Shown here: one piece after another, positions 24,071-33,128 of the stretch
How the letters are laid out: each line of letters begins with the position of its first letter
Numbering within the stretch: the stretch's first letter is position 1
Source of the DNA: a candidate division WS1 bacterium
GTDB taxonomy: Bacteria; Armatimonadota; Zipacnadia; Zipacnadales; UBA11051
DNA length: 42,858 bases
Reading direction: 5' to 3'
NCBI GenBank assembly: GCA_012518355.1
Contig: JAAYSP010000079.1
Coordinates: forward strand, 1 to 42,858
Program-made: the position numbers and the translations under genes
Notes under the pieces: generated by a model
What the model was told of the DNA's origin: nothing
Seen by the model: the letters and a program-made list of their open reading frames with translations, nothing else
The model's database searches: none

Positions 24071-24130
24071 CTGATGACCCAGGGCAGAATCTGATGATCC
24101 AGGGCAGGACCTGACGATTGTGCGGCAAGA
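24071..24130. repeat. 20-bp direct repeats upstream of ftsL
   Basis: Units at 24071-24090 and 24091-24110 (CTGATGAcCCAGGGCAGaat) differ at 3 of 20 positions. A third, degenerate unit begins CTGACGAttgtGCGGCA at 24111. They end 71 bp before the ftsL start and could be tandem regulator sites. Confidence 0.65.
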
Positions 24131-24201
24131 CCTAACCGGTTTCTCCGGTCGTGGTCGGGCCGCCTATAGGGCGCATCGTATTCAAGGGGGGATACACGAA
24201 G

Positions 24202-24627
24202 ATGGACTACAGGTTCGACACGGGCATACCGTGGAAGAACATGCTGTTGATAAGCCTGGTCACGGCAGTGGCCATCGGCTACCTGGCAGGAGTCGCCAGA
24301 TTGGGAGAACTGAGCCGCGAATCTCGTCGCCTTGATGCTCTCATTGCCAACGAGGCTGCCCAGCAGGGGATGCTGACGCGGGCACGATCTGTTGTGTGCA
24401 ACGCGGCAGAACTGGAACGCTTTGCGCCAGCACACAATATGGTCAAGGCCCCGGTGAAGGGACAACGTGTCATGGTGGGAATGCTGCCGGCACCCGACCA
24501 GCTTTCTGGCGAAGCGCTGCTGGTCTCCAGAACGTCACCTGCGTCGGGAGCCTCCGTGGCCCACATGACTTCCCCGATGCAGGCCGGCGCCTTCGCCTAC
24601 CGTCACCTTTCGACCTCGCGCCGGTAG
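24202..24627 (+). CDS. ftsL: FtsL-like cell division protein
   Basis: A 141-residue single-pass membrane protein. ATG 24202 follows an AAGGGGGG run. A short cytoplasmic N-terminus precedes one transmembrane helix at about 14-33 (MLLISLVTAVAIGYLAGVA). A short coiled-coil segment (LSRESRRLDALIANEAAQQ) and the FtsL-type C-terminal motif ELERFAPAHNMVKAP follow; the latter compares with the usual IExxAREKLGMVKP. The tail after residue 90 is Ser/Ala-rich and has no clear role. FtsL with DivIC/FtsB activates the FtsW-FtsI synthase at the septum. FtsL is poorly conserved, so the call rests on topology, the motif and its place between rsmH and ftsI. Confidence 0.75.
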   Translation: MDYRFDTGIPWKNMLLISLVTAVAIGYLAGVARLGELSRESRRLDALIANEAAQQGMLTRARSVVCNAAELERFAPAHNMVKAPVKGQRVMVGMLPAPDQLSGEALLVSRTSPASGASVAHMTSPMQAGAFAYRHLSTSRR

Positions 24628-24688
24628 AGTTCGGTCTGGCTCAGTCACGCCCACACCGCTGTTTCGGCGTGGCTGAGACGATCACTCC

Positions 24689-26578
24689 ATGCAGGGAGGG
24701 TACAGTAGCTTGCAGCCTGGCTCGGCCAATCCGCGACACCAGGGCTCCCGGCAGCCGGAAACCGATCACTCCTACAGGCCCAGGCGTCAGCGCTTACAGT
24801 GGGCTAACCTGGTCGTCGTGCTGGGGCTGGGTGTGGTCGCAGGACGCTTGATGCAGCTCCAGCTCATAGATGCCAGCTATTATCTGGATACCTTATCGCC
24901 ACAACTACTATCCCAACCTCGCACCGATGCAGCCATACCCGGCTCCCTGCTAGCACGTGACAGCAGTGAACTGGCTCGCAGTACCTACTCCTATACCTTG
25001 ACTGCCGATCCTTCACGCATTGCAAAGAGCAAGCAACTGGCAAAATACGGGCAACCCTTCGCAGTTATCGCCAGCACACTGGCGCCTGTGATCGGCAGGG
25101 AGCAGGCCGAACTGGAGGAATTTCTGGAGCATCGCAAGGGTCGGCAGTACGCCGTGCTCAAGCAATGGCTCGATGCAGACCAGCTGGCAGCGGTACGTGC
25201 CCTCGGCCTTGACGGCATCAATCTCGTCCCTTCATACCGTCGTGCCTACCCCTATGGGACTCTGGCCTGCCACATACTGGGATCTCGCAATCAGTTTCAT
25301 GATCCCCTGGGCGGCCTTGAACACCGCTACCGCTTACTACTGGACGGCAAGCCTTCGGCCACGGCTTCGGTTAGCAGTGATCCCAGTGCTATAGCATTGG
25401 GACAGGATGGTGCAGTGCTTCCGGCTGTCGCCGGTTACGACATCGTGCTAACCCTGGATCTGGCGCTGCAACGTTATGTCGAGGCCGCGATGGATGAGCT
25501 GTGGCAGCGAGAGAATCCGAAAAGCGCGTGTGCAGTTGTGATGGACCCTACCACCGGAGAGATTTTGGCGATGTCATCACGGCCCGCCTATGATCCCGAA
25601 ACATCGTCTTCCTCCGGCGCCAGTGGACAAGGCACCAGCGCTGCGACACAGGACAGCCGCAGTAACGTGGCTGTGGAAAAGGACTATGAGCCAGGCAGCA
25701 CAATCAAGGTGCTGCTAGCAGCCGCAGCCCTGGAAAACGGTGTGAACCCCAGCTACGCCCATCACTGCTCAGGCCGTTACAATGCTGGCGGCCAGCCTAT
25801 CAACTGCTGGGGCAGGTATCGTACCGAAGGCCATGGTACGGTCAACATGCTACGTATGATAAGCATGTCTTGCAATGTAACCGCCGCCAAGATAGCATTA
25901 GAGGTTGGACCTCAAAAGTATCTTGCTTTCTTGCGGAAGGCTGGCCTGGGAGAGGTCCCCGGTGCTGGCTTCCCTGCCGAAACAGCAGGAATTATGATTA
26001 AGCGAGAATGGTTGGTCGAACCGACGGCGTCAACCAAAGCCAGCGAGTTCGTACTCAATCCGAAAGCCATTTCGCGACGTGACGTGGCGGTCATGGGTTT
26101 CGGCCAGGGCCTCAGTTGCAGTGCGTTGCAGCTCACCTCGGCCATCAGCGTTTTAGCCAACGATGGGGTCAGGCAGCCACCACGCATCATCAAGCAGGTA
26201 CTGAACAAGGACGGCACCGTATTCCGCACTCCGGCGCAGCCGCCGCCTGTACGAGTGTGTAGCGCTAAGACTGCTCAGGCTGTACTCAAGATGATGGTCG
26301 CGGCGGTTGAAAGCGGAACGGCGCGTACGGCGGCCATCGAAGGGGTCTCAGTGGCCGCCAAGACCGGCACAGCGCAGATATGGGATCGAGAGGCTCGACG
26401 CTTCCATCCTGGCAGATATCTCACTTCTTTTGTGCTGATTTGCCCTGCTGACAAGCCTCGTTTCGTCATATACGTTGCCGCTGACGATGCCCAGGCCGGT
26501 TCGCACGGTTCAGACGTCGCCGGCCCCACCGCCCGCGACATCGCCGGCTTTGCACTACGACAACTCGACGCCCTGTAG
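24689..26578 (+). CDS. ftsI: Septal peptidoglycan transpeptidase FtsI (class B PBP)
   Basis: A 629-residue penicillin-binding protein that crosslinks septal peptidoglycan. A cytoplasmic tail precedes one membrane helix at about 40-56. A PBP dimer region lies at about 70-230. The transpeptidase domain has SxxK as STIK (Ser337, Lys340), SxN as SCN (394-396) and KTG at 558-560, all intact. No PASTA repeats. The usual RGxIxDRxG near the start of the dimer domain is reduced to PGSLLARDSSELA. ATG 24689 has no strong ribosome site; it lies 61 bp past ftsL. Its partner glycosyltransferase FtsW is encoded six genes on. Confidence 0.95.
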   Translation: MQGGYSSLQPGSANPRHQGSRQPETDHSYRPRRQRLQWANLVVVLGLGVVAGRLMQLQLIDASYYLDTLSPQLLSQPRTDAAIPGSLLARDSSELARSTYSYTLTADPSRIAKSKQLAKYGQPFAVIASTLAPVIGREQAELEEFLEHRKGRQYAVLKQWLDADQLAAVRALGLDGINLVPSYRRAYPYGTLACHILGSRNQFHDPLGGLEHRYRLLLDGKPSATASVSSDPSAIALGQDGAVLPAVAGYDIVLTLDLALQRYVEAAMDELWQRENPKSACAVVMDPTTGEILAMSSRPAYDPETSSSSGASGQGTSAATQDSRSNVAVEKDYEPGSTIKVLLAAAALENGVNPSYAHHCSGRYNAGGQPINCWGRYRTEGHGTVNMLRMISMSCNVTAAKIALEVGPQKYLAFLRKAGLGEVPGAGFPAETAGIMIKREWLVEPTASTKASEFVLNPKAISRRDVAVMGFGQGLSCSALQLTSAISVLANDGVRQPPRIIKQVLNKDGTVFRTPAQPPPVRVCSAKTAQAVLKMMVAAVESGTARTAAIEGVSVAAKTGTAQIWDREARRFHPGRYLTSFVLICPADKPRFVIYVAADDAQAGSHGSDVAGPTARDIAGFALRQLDAL

Positions 26579-26627
26579 ACTGACTGCTCTCTGACCGCCC
26601 CACGACGAAAGAAGCCAGGCGTGAGAG

Positions 26628-28136
26628 GTGAACCGCATCAACCGAATCACACGTCCGAAGAATCTGGGTCAACTGATGGCCGGATTAGCCCCGGTAGCTC
26701 CCGGCAATCGCGATTTGACGATAACCGGTGTGACTGCCGATTCGCGCCAGGTTCGCAACGGCACACTGTTTGTGGCCGTACCCGGCTTCGTACATGATGG
26801 TCACAACTTCATCCTCGATGCGATACATAACGGCGCGAAAGCAATCGTATATCAGAATCCTGATTATGATGCCGTACAGGGCACGAGGGTACCCACCGTC
26901 CAGGTCACCGACAGCCGCCAGACCCTGGCAGTTATCGCCGACCGCTTCTACGACCATCCATCAGGCCTGCTGGATTTGGTGGCAGTGACCGGCACTAACG
27001 GCAAGACCACTGTCCTGAGCTTGCTGGATGCCATCTTCCGTGCTGCAGGCCTGAAAACCGGCACCATCGGCACCCTTGGGGCCACCATACTGGACAGCCA
27101 TGTCCCCGGCGACCGAACTACTCCCGATGCCGTCGGTTTACAGAGCCTGCTGGCCAGGATGGTGACAGCAGATGTCACACATGCAGCCATGGAGATAACT
27201 TCGCACGCTCTGGATCTGCATCGAGCCTACCAGACCAGTTTCGCCGCTGCAATCTACACCAACCTATCTCAGGATCACCTGGATTGGCACCATACCATGG
27301 AGAGCTACTTCGCTTCCAAGACAGCGCTATTCAGTAACTACGTGGAGTTCTCTCCCGATATGGTGGGAGTAATCAACCTCGATGATCTGTATGGGCCCAA
27401 AATGCTAGAGCTGGCCCGCTGCAGAACCATCAGCTACGGGCTCACATCTCAGGCCGATGCTCGTGCCACGCAAGTGGAGCTCTCCCCTACTGGGAACCGC
27501 TTTGTGATACGACTGGGCGATGAGCAGTTGCCGGTCAAAACTCAATTGGTTGGCCAGTTCAACGTCTACAACTGCCTGGGCGCGGCAGCGACTGCCTGGG
27601 CGCTCGGAGTCAAGCTGTCCGCGATAAGAGACGGTCTGGAGTGGGCATCCGGTGCAGATGGACGCTTTCAGCGCGTAGATGCGGGGCAACCGTTCACTGT
27701 CCTGGTAGACTATGCCCACACCCCAGAAGCGTTGCGAAACGTGTTGGAGGCCGCCCGAGGCCTGAACCCCCGCCGTCTCATCTGTGTGTTCGGCTGTGGT
27801 GGAGATCGCGACCAGAGCAAGCGGCCAAAAATGGGCGCAGTTGCCACTGAATTGGCGGACGTAACCATCATCACCTCCGACAACCCTCGAAGTGAGGATC
27901 CCGAGACGATAGTGGCCCAGATCGCCCACGGGGCGCGCGAAGGCCGCTATGCAGTGCAGGTAGATCGGCGCACTGCGATCGCGGACGCCATCGCGGAAGC
28001 AACTGCGGGAGACCTGGTGCTCATCGCAGGCAAAGGGCATGAGACTTATCAGGAGTTCTCTGATCATCGCATAGATTTCGATGACCGTCTGGTGGCCACC
28101 GAGGCTCTAAAACAAAGCGGCTACCAATCCGTTTAG
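26628..28136 (+). CDS. murE: UDP-MurNAc-L-Ala-D-Glu:meso-diaminopimelate ligase MurE
   Basis: A 502-residue cytoplasmic ligase that adds the third amino acid to the peptidoglycan precursor. GTG 26628 is preceded by GTGAGAG. The ATP loop is VTGTNGKTT (120-128). The carbamylated-Lys region SKTALFSNY is near 231-239, HTPEALRNVLEAAR near 365-378. The specificity motif is DNPR (419-422), which marks meso-diaminopimelate rather than lysine. GKGHET, near residue 466, is also typical. Lies 49 bp after ftsI and 16 bp before murF. Confidence 0.97.
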   Translation: MNRINRITRPKNLGQLMAGLAPVAPGNRDLTITGVTADSRQVRNGTLFVAVPGFVHDGHNFILDAIHNGAKAIVYQNPDYDAVQGTRVPTVQVTDSRQTLAVIADRFYDHPSGLLDLVAVTGTNGKTTVLSLLDAIFRAAGLKTGTIGTLGATILDSHVPGDRTTPDAVGLQSLLARMVTADVTHAAMEITSHALDLHRAYQTSFAAAIYTNLSQDHLDWHHTMESYFASKTALFSNYVEFSPDMVGVINLDDLYGPKMLELARCRTISYGLTSQADARATQVELSPTGNRFVIRLGDEQLPVKTQLVGQFNVYNCLGAAATAWALGVKLSAIRDGLEWASGADGRFQRVDAGQPFTVLVDYAHTPEALRNVLEAARGLNPRRLICVFGCGGDRDQSKRPKMGAVATELADVTIITSDNPRSEDPETIVAQIAHGAREGRYAVQVDRRTAIADAIAEATAGDLVLIAGKGHETYQEFSDHRIDFDDRLVATEALKQSGYQSV

Positions 28137-28152
28137 TCAGGAGTACCACACC

Positions 28153-29532
28153 ATGCACGAACCCATGCTGAGCCTCAATCAGCTGGTAGATGAGCTGCAA
28201 CCGACTGAGACGCCGGATTTACTCCCAGACCTGCAGATCACGGGTGTGTCCACCGACACGCGATCTATCTGTTCCGGCGAGCTGTTCGTAGCACTCAGGG
28301 GCGAGAACTTCGACGGCCATGAGTTCATCACCGATGCGGTCGAAAAAGGCGCGGTGGCGGTCATAGCCGAGACGAACGCTGAGGTGCCCCCGACTATCGA
28401 AGTACCACTCATCAGAGTCGAATCGACAGTGCACGCACTCGGTGCGGTGGCTCTAGTTTGGCGCAGGCAGTGTGGGGCTCGGGTCGTAGCGATAACCGGC
28501 AGTGCGGGCAAGACCACCACAAAAGATATGGTAGTAGCCATACTCAAGCGCGCAGGCTCTACGACTTATACCCATGCCACCGAAAACAACGAAATCGGAG
28601 TTGCCCAGACTCTGCTCCGGATGAAGCACGATGACGACTACTGCGTGCTCGAATTTGGGATGCGTGGTGCCGGCGAGATAGACTACCTGGCAGGTATCAG
28701 TCAGCCAGACGTGTCCGTCATCACCAACGTCGGAGATGCACATGTCGGTCTGCTGGGCTCTCGCGAGGCGGTCGCTCAAGCCAAAGCTGAGATACTTCAC
28801 CATCTGCCTGCCGAGGGCATCGCTGTGCTGAACCGTGATGACTTTTTCTTTGACCTGATGGCGAACATGACAGCGGCTCGTGTGGTGTCCTTCGGCTTCG
28901 AAACAGCCGACGTATGTATCGCAGATCTAGCACTCGACGGCCTGGAGGGTAGCACAGCGACAATCCAATTGCCAACCGGTGAGCGACTGGCGCTGAATCT
29001 GCAGGTACCAGGCCGGCACAGCGCCCTGAACGCCGCGGCGGCAACAGCAGTGGCCTACGCCCTGGGAGTAGACCCAGCATGTATACAGGAAGGGCTCAGC
29101 AGTTTTACCGGTAGCGATATGCGCAGCCAGGTGCTGACAGCCTCCGGTGGATATACGGTCATCAACGACGCATACAACGCCAGTCCGACTTCTGTACCAC
29201 CAGCTCTGGAAATGCTCGCCCAGGCCTCGGGGCGGAAGCTGTTTGTGTTCGGCGATATGCTGGAGTTGGGCCCGTTCGCCCAGCAAGCCCATGAAGACAT
29301 CGGCAGGCTGGCAGTGCGCCATGGTATCGAGCTCATGGTGGGAGTCGGCCCGATGGCCGCTGTAGCCGTGGACTACGCCGCGCAGAGCGGAGTGGAGACT
29401 TACAAGACAGATGACGCCGATGAGGCCGCTATCCTGGTGCGTCAGCATGTGCAGGACGGCGATACGGTGCTGGCCAAAGGTTCGCGAGGTATGGGGCTGG
29501 AGAGAGTCGTCCAGGAGTTGCTGCGGCCATGA
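28153..29532 (+). CDS. murF: UDP-MurNAc-tripeptide:D-Ala-D-Ala ligase MurF
   Basis: A 459-residue ligase that adds D-Ala-D-Ala to make the UDP-MurNAc-pentapeptide. ATG 28153 has CAGGAG 9 nt upstream. Motifs are GVSTDTRSICSGELFVAL near 32-49, the ATP loop ITGSAGKTTTKD near 115-126, TENNEIGVAQTLL, EFGMRGAGEID, INDAYNASPTSV, and GDMLELG. A ddl gene for D-Ala-D-Ala is not in the window. The last four bases overlap mraY (ATGA), typical of translational coupling. Confidence 0.96.
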   Translation: MHEPMLSLNQLVDELQPTETPDLLPDLQITGVSTDTRSICSGELFVALRGENFDGHEFITDAVEKGAVAVIAETNAEVPPTIEVPLIRVESTVHALGAVALVWRRQCGARVVAITGSAGKTTTKDMVVAILKRAGSTTYTHATENNEIGVAQTLLRMKHDDDYCVLEFGMRGAGEIDYLAGISQPDVSVITNVGDAHVGLLGSREAVAQAKAEILHHLPAEGIAVLNRDDFFFDLMANMTAARVVSFGFETADVCIADLALDGLEGSTATIQLPTGERLALNLQVPGRHSALNAAAATAVAYALGVDPACIQEGLSSFTGSDMRSQVLTASGGYTVINDAYNASPTSVPPALEMLAQASGRKLFVFGDMLELGPFAQQAHEDIGRLAVRHGIELMVGVGPMAAVAVDYAAQSGVETYKTDDADEAAILVRQHVQDGDTVLAKGSRGMGLERVVQELLRP

Positions 29533-30503
29533 TGCTACTTGTCACTGTGTTGCTGGCTTCAGGCCTCCTCAGCGCACTGACCACTGCAGTGTTGCTCGGT
29601 CAATTGCGCCGGCGGGGAGTGCAGCAAGCAGTCCGTGATGATGGCCCTGAGACACACCTGCAAAAAAGCAGTACACCCACGATGGGCGGTTTGGCAGTGA
29701 TCCTCAGTATAGCCGTCGTGGTGCTTTTGGGCGGTCTGGCCACCGATGTCGCGGGCCTGCGACTGTATCTGGTGGTGGCCGCGATGCTGGCATACGCCCT
29801 CGTCGGTCTGTATGATGATCTCAGTAAAACCGGCACCGGCAACCCTACCGGCTGGCGTGCCCGCTACAAGATCGTCGCCGAGACTGCGGCTGCTATCCTC
29901 TTCCTCGTCGGGCTGGTACTGCTACGAGATGACGCTGGTCCGGCCTGGCACACAGAATGGCTCTGGCTTTGGGTGCCTCTGGGGCTGGTTGCCCTGGTCG
30001 GTGGAGCGAACGCGGTGAACCTCACCGATGGCCTGGATGGCCTGGCGGCCGGTCTCACCACGCTATGCGGACTGGCTATGGCAGCGTTGCTGGCGATGCG
30101 TGGCGACATGCAGATGGCACTTGTCGCTGCTGCGATTGCCGGAGCTGCTGCGGGCTTTTTGTGGCTCAACGCTCATCCGGCACGAATCTTCATGGGTGAT
30201 GTGGGCAGCCTGGGACTGGGGGCGGCACTGGCGGCAGTCGCTGTTGCAGCACGCATGGAGCTGCTGTTTGGCCTGATAGCCGCAGTCTTCGTGTGGGAGA
30301 CGTTGTCAGTGATGATCCAGGTGGCCTATTTCAGACGTACCGGCGGCAAACGCGTGTTCCGCATGGCTCCGTTTCATCACCACCTGGAGTTGTACGGCTG
30401 GCCTGAGCCCACAGTGGTCACCAGACTGTGGCTTGTCGGAGCCGTATGCGCACTGTTGGGAATACTTATCGGCGTTGCGACCTGGGTAGGTGGTGCTCCG
30501 TGA
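29529..30503 (+). CDS. mraY: Phospho-MurNAc-pentapeptide transferase MraY
   Basis: A 324-residue polytopic enzyme that makes lipid I from UDP-MurNAc-pentapeptide and undecaprenyl phosphate at the inner membrane. Seen are STPTMGGLAVI near 51-61, the Asp pair in YDDLSKTGTGNPTGWRARYK near 96-115, ANAVNLTDGLDGLAAG, HPARIFMGDVGSLGLG, and FHHHLELYGWPE. About ten hydrophobic segments fit the family. It is slightly short at the N-terminus compared with the E. coli enzyme, as is common. Overlaps murF by 4 nt and murD by 4 nt. Confidence 0.96.
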   Translation: MMLLVTVLLASGLLSALTTAVLLGQLRRRGVQQAVRDDGPETHLQKSSTPTMGGLAVILSIAVVVLLGGLATDVAGLRLYLVVAAMLAYALVGLYDDLSKTGTGNPTGWRARYKIVAETAAAILFLVGLVLLRDDAGPAWHTEWLWLWVPLGLVALVGGANAVNLTDGLDGLAAGLTTLCGLAMAALLAMRGDMQMALVAAAIAGAAAGFLWLNAHPARIFMGDVGSLGLGAALAAVAVAARMELLFGLIAAVFVWETLSVMIQVAYFRRTGGKRVFRMAPFHHHLELYGWPEPTVVTRLWLVGAVCALLGILIGVATWVGGAP

Positions 30504-31918
30504 CCGGTAGACAGCTTCGTATCGGAGTGCCTGAGCCCACCTCGCCTCCTGAGATAGACTTGCACGGGCGGCCGGTAGCGATTTTCGGCATGGCTCGCAG
30601 CGGCATGGCACTGACCGAGTTTCTGGTTCGCAAAGGCGCAGTGCCCACTGTATTCGATGAAGCACCGGCTGAGCGGCTCACTGATGCCATGGCACGACTT
30701 GGGGCCCTGCCAGTCCGTCTCATCCCTGGAGCGCACAGTTATGAGCAACTCAGCAATCCCGAACTGGTAGTGACCAGTCCGGCGGTACCTGTTCAGCACC
30801 CTCTGTTGCAGGCTGCACGTGCCAGCGGAGCCACAGTCATCGGCGAAGTAGAGTTGGCTTATCGCTTCTGCCCCGCCCCTATCATCGCGGTCACGGGTAC
30901 TAACGGCAAGGGCACGACCGTCACCCTACTTGGCGACATGCTCAACCGCGCAGGCGTCCGTGCCGCAGTCGGGGGAAACATCGGCATCCCCCTGATATCG
31001 CTGCTTGACAGCACCCCGGCACCACAGGTGATTGTAGCCGAGATAAGCAGCTTCCAGCTAGAAACAATCGACCAGTTCAGGCCATGGATCGGTATACTGC
31101 TCAACATCTCGCCAGATCACGGAGACCGTCATCCGGATCTGGAACAGTACCTGGCTACCAAATGCCGACTGTTTGCCAGGCAGAGTGATGACGATATCGC
31201 GATTCTGAACGCCGATGACAATCGTGTAGCGGCCGTCGCATCCCGACTTGACGCGCAGGTATTGAAAGTGTCGCTTGCAGACACTACGGCTCACGGCCGG
31301 ACGGAGAATGGGACCCTGATGGTGGAGCTTCCCGGCCACGGAGTCGTGCATCTGTGCCGTTCTGATGAGTTGACTGTCCTAGGCCGCCACCACATGCGCA
31401 ACACTCTGTTTGCAGCAGTGGCTGCAGCGACATGTGGAGCCTCCAGTGACGATATCTCGGCAGCTATTCGTGACTTCTCTACCCCCCGTCATTTGATGGA
31501 GGATGCGGGCGCTGTCAGAGGAGTGCGCTTCATAAACGACTCGAAAGCCACAAATCCGGCGGCGGCAATAGCGGACCTGTCCTCGATCCAGGGGCCGCTG
31601 ATTCTGATCGCAGGGGGGCATGCCAAAAGCGTGGACTTGAGCGAGTATGCCGATGTCGCGGCTGAGCGCGCGCGACATATCGTACTCATCGGGGAAAGCG
31701 CCGCCACACTGGCTTCAGCCATCGCAGATCGGTGCCCCGTCACTATCGCGACCAGCATGGAAGAAGCAGTGCAGAAAGCTTTTGAGGTGGCAAATTCTGG
31801 CGATACGGTCTTGATGGCACCAGGCTGCGCCTCATATGATATGTTTGACGGCATGGCAGCACGCGGTGACGCCTTCTGCCGAGAGGTGAAGAGACTTGCC
31901 AGTCGGCTCTCGCCGTAA
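30500..31918 (+). CDS. murD: UDP-MurNAc-L-alanine:D-glutamate ligase MurD
   Basis: A 472-residue ligase that adds D-Glu. GTG 30500 overlaps the mraY stop (GTGA) and follows GGTAGGTGG. The Rossmann N-domain starts VAIFGMARSGMAL. The ATP loop reads VTGTNGKGTTVT, with Gly where MurD usually has Ser/Thr after GK. GGNIGIPLISLL, SSFQLE, NISPDHGDRH (usually DHLDRH) and NDSKATNPAAA are typical of MurD. The C-domain includes LIAGGHAKSVDLSEY and LMAPGCASYDMF, matching LLSPACASFDMF. The GKG loop recalls folylpolyglutamate synthases, but all else says MurD. Confidence 0.95.
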   Translation: MTGRQLRIGVPEPTSPPEIDLHGRPVAIFGMARSGMALTEFLVRKGAVPTVFDEAPAERLTDAMARLGALPVRLIPGAHSYEQLSNPELVVTSPAVPVQHPLLQAARASGATVIGEVELAYRFCPAPIIAVTGTNGKGTTVTLLGDMLNRAGVRAAVGGNIGIPLISLLDSTPAPQVIVAEISSFQLETIDQFRPWIGILLNISPDHGDRHPDLEQYLATKCRLFARQSDDDIAILNADDNRVAAVASRLDAQVLKVSLADTTAHGRTENGTLMVELPGHGVVHLCRSDELTVLGRHHMRNTLFAAVAAATCGASSDDISAAIRDFSTPRHLMEDAGAVRGVRFINDSKATNPAAAIADLSSIQGPLILIAGGHAKSVDLSEYADVAAERARHIVLIGESAATLASAIADRCPVTIATSMEEAVQKAFEVANSGDTVLMAPGCASYDMFDGMAARGDAFCREVKRLASRLSP

Positions 31919-33128
31919 CATGAACGGGAAGCAGGGCCTGGATAGAGGGCATATGCGCGGCAAGGCCGCTGCGCCTGGGAGATCCAGGACTTCTTCTACG
32001 GATCGTAGACTTCCGGACGGGTGGCTAGTGCTACTGGTGTTTGGCCTGGTAGCATTCGGGCTAGTTATGGTGTACTCGGCCAGCTTCCCCAAGGCGCTGC
32101 AAACCGATGAAGCCGCACCTGCCGGCGATAGTCCGCGTTTCTTGCGTCTGCAGACCGGTTATGCCCTTATCGGCCTGATAGCTATGCTGTTGGTCAGCAA
32201 TGTACATCCTGAGACTATCCGCCGCTATATCCCTCAGCTTCTGTTTATCACTCTGGCCTTGACAGCAGTTACGCTCACTGGCTTTAGCATTGCGCGGACC
32301 TCACACGGTGCCGCCCGATGGTTGGGGCATGGTTCCTTTCAGGTACAGCCCTCCGAGTTTGCAAAGCTTGCCCTTATCTTGTATATAGCTGCTAAACTAG
32401 CTGAAGGCCCGCTGAATGGTGCGAATTTTGGCCGGATAACGGTGCGAATTGGGCTGGCACTTGCGATCCTGGTAACCCTTCTTCTGCTGCAAAAGGACCA
32501 GGGCATGACCGTCCTGGTGGGCCTGATCACACTGGTCATGGCCTATCTGGGACATATGCGGGGCCGATGGCTTGTCCTTTCTGTGATGATAGCCATCGGC
32601 GTGCTGGCCCTGGGCATCCAAGCGGAACCGTACCGTATGCAGCGCATCACAGCTCACTTTGATCCGCTAAAATATCGCACTGACCGCGGCTGGCACGTGC
32701 TGGTGATGAAGACTACCATAGCCCGTGGCGGCCTTACCGGTCTGGGGATGGGCATGTGTCCAGAAAAGCTCAGTCACCTGCCCGAAGCACATACTGACGC
32801 CATATTCTGTGTGGTGGCAAGTGAATTCGGCTTTATCGGAGCTCTGACAGTGTTGATGGTGATGGGGCTAGTCATAAGCCGTATCGTAGCTATCGCTGTG
32901 CTATCTTCAAGCAATTTGGGGTACTTCATGGCCGCCGGTGTGGCCGTGATGTTCGCCATTCAGACGCTAATCAACGTAGGGGTCGCGACACACCTAATCC
33001 CGGTCACCGGCCTGACGCTACCGTTCGTCAGTTATGGAGGCAGCAGCCTGATAGCCTCACTGGCGGCGATAGGTGTTGTGCTGTCGGTTCAACGGCATTC
33101 GTCACACTCCACACAGGTGCAGTCGTGA
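31896..33128 (+). CDS. ftsW: Septal SEDS peptidoglycan glycosyltransferase FtsW
   Basis: A polytopic SEDS protein (410 residues from TTG 31896) that polymerises lipid II at the septum with FtsI. TTG 31896 has GAGGTG 9 nt upstream and overlaps murD by 23 nt. ATG 31920, one base after the murD stop, is the alternative and lacks a ribosome site. About ten membrane helices are seen. Signatures include VMVYSASFP, SFQVQPSEFAKLALILY, QKDQGMT, the SEDS block LSHLPEAHTDAIFCVVASEFG with the catalytic-type Asp, and TLPFVSYGGSSL near the end. The cytoplasmic N-tail (GKAAAPGRSRTSS) is basic and Ser-rich. Overlaps murG by 4 nt. Confidence 0.95.
   Translation: MPVGSRRNMNGKQGLDRGHMRGKAAAPGRSRTSSTDRRLPDGWLVLLVFGLVAFGLVMVYSASFPKALQTDEAAPAGDSPRFLRLQTGYALIGLIAMLLVSNVHPETIRRYIPQLLFITLALTAVTLTGFSIARTSHGAARWLGHGSFQVQPSEFAKLALILYIAAKLAEGPLNGANFGRITVRIGLALAILVTLLLLQKDQGMTVLVGLITLVMAYLGHMRGRWLVLSVMIAIGVLALGIQAEPYRMQRITAHFDPLKYRTDRGWHVLVMKTTIARGGLTGLGMGMCPEKLSHLPEAHTDAIFCVVASEFGFIGALTVLMVMGLVISRIVAIAVLSSSNLGYFMAAGVAVMFAIQTLINVGVATHLIPVTGLTLPFVSYGGSSLIASLAAIGVVLSVQRHSSHSTQVQS

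Larger units (their letters stand above)
23684..24201 (+). other. 518-bp non-coding gap inside the dcw cluster
   Basis: Between rsmH and ftsL the sequence loses coding character. It holds a perfect 14-bp palindrome (ATTGCTGCAGCAAT, 23800-23813), two and a half 20-bp direct repeats (24071-24130) and a weak promoter-like TTGCCT-N16-TGTAAA near 24030-24057. The remaining cluster junctions are short or overlapping except the murC and ftsA leaders. It may hold the promoter for ftsL-ftsI-mur. No RNA family was recognised. Confidence 0.6.

Noticed and set aside
27405-28067. 220-codon minus-strand frame opposite murE
   Set aside because: Shadow frame with no recognisable domain; murE on the other strand is complete.
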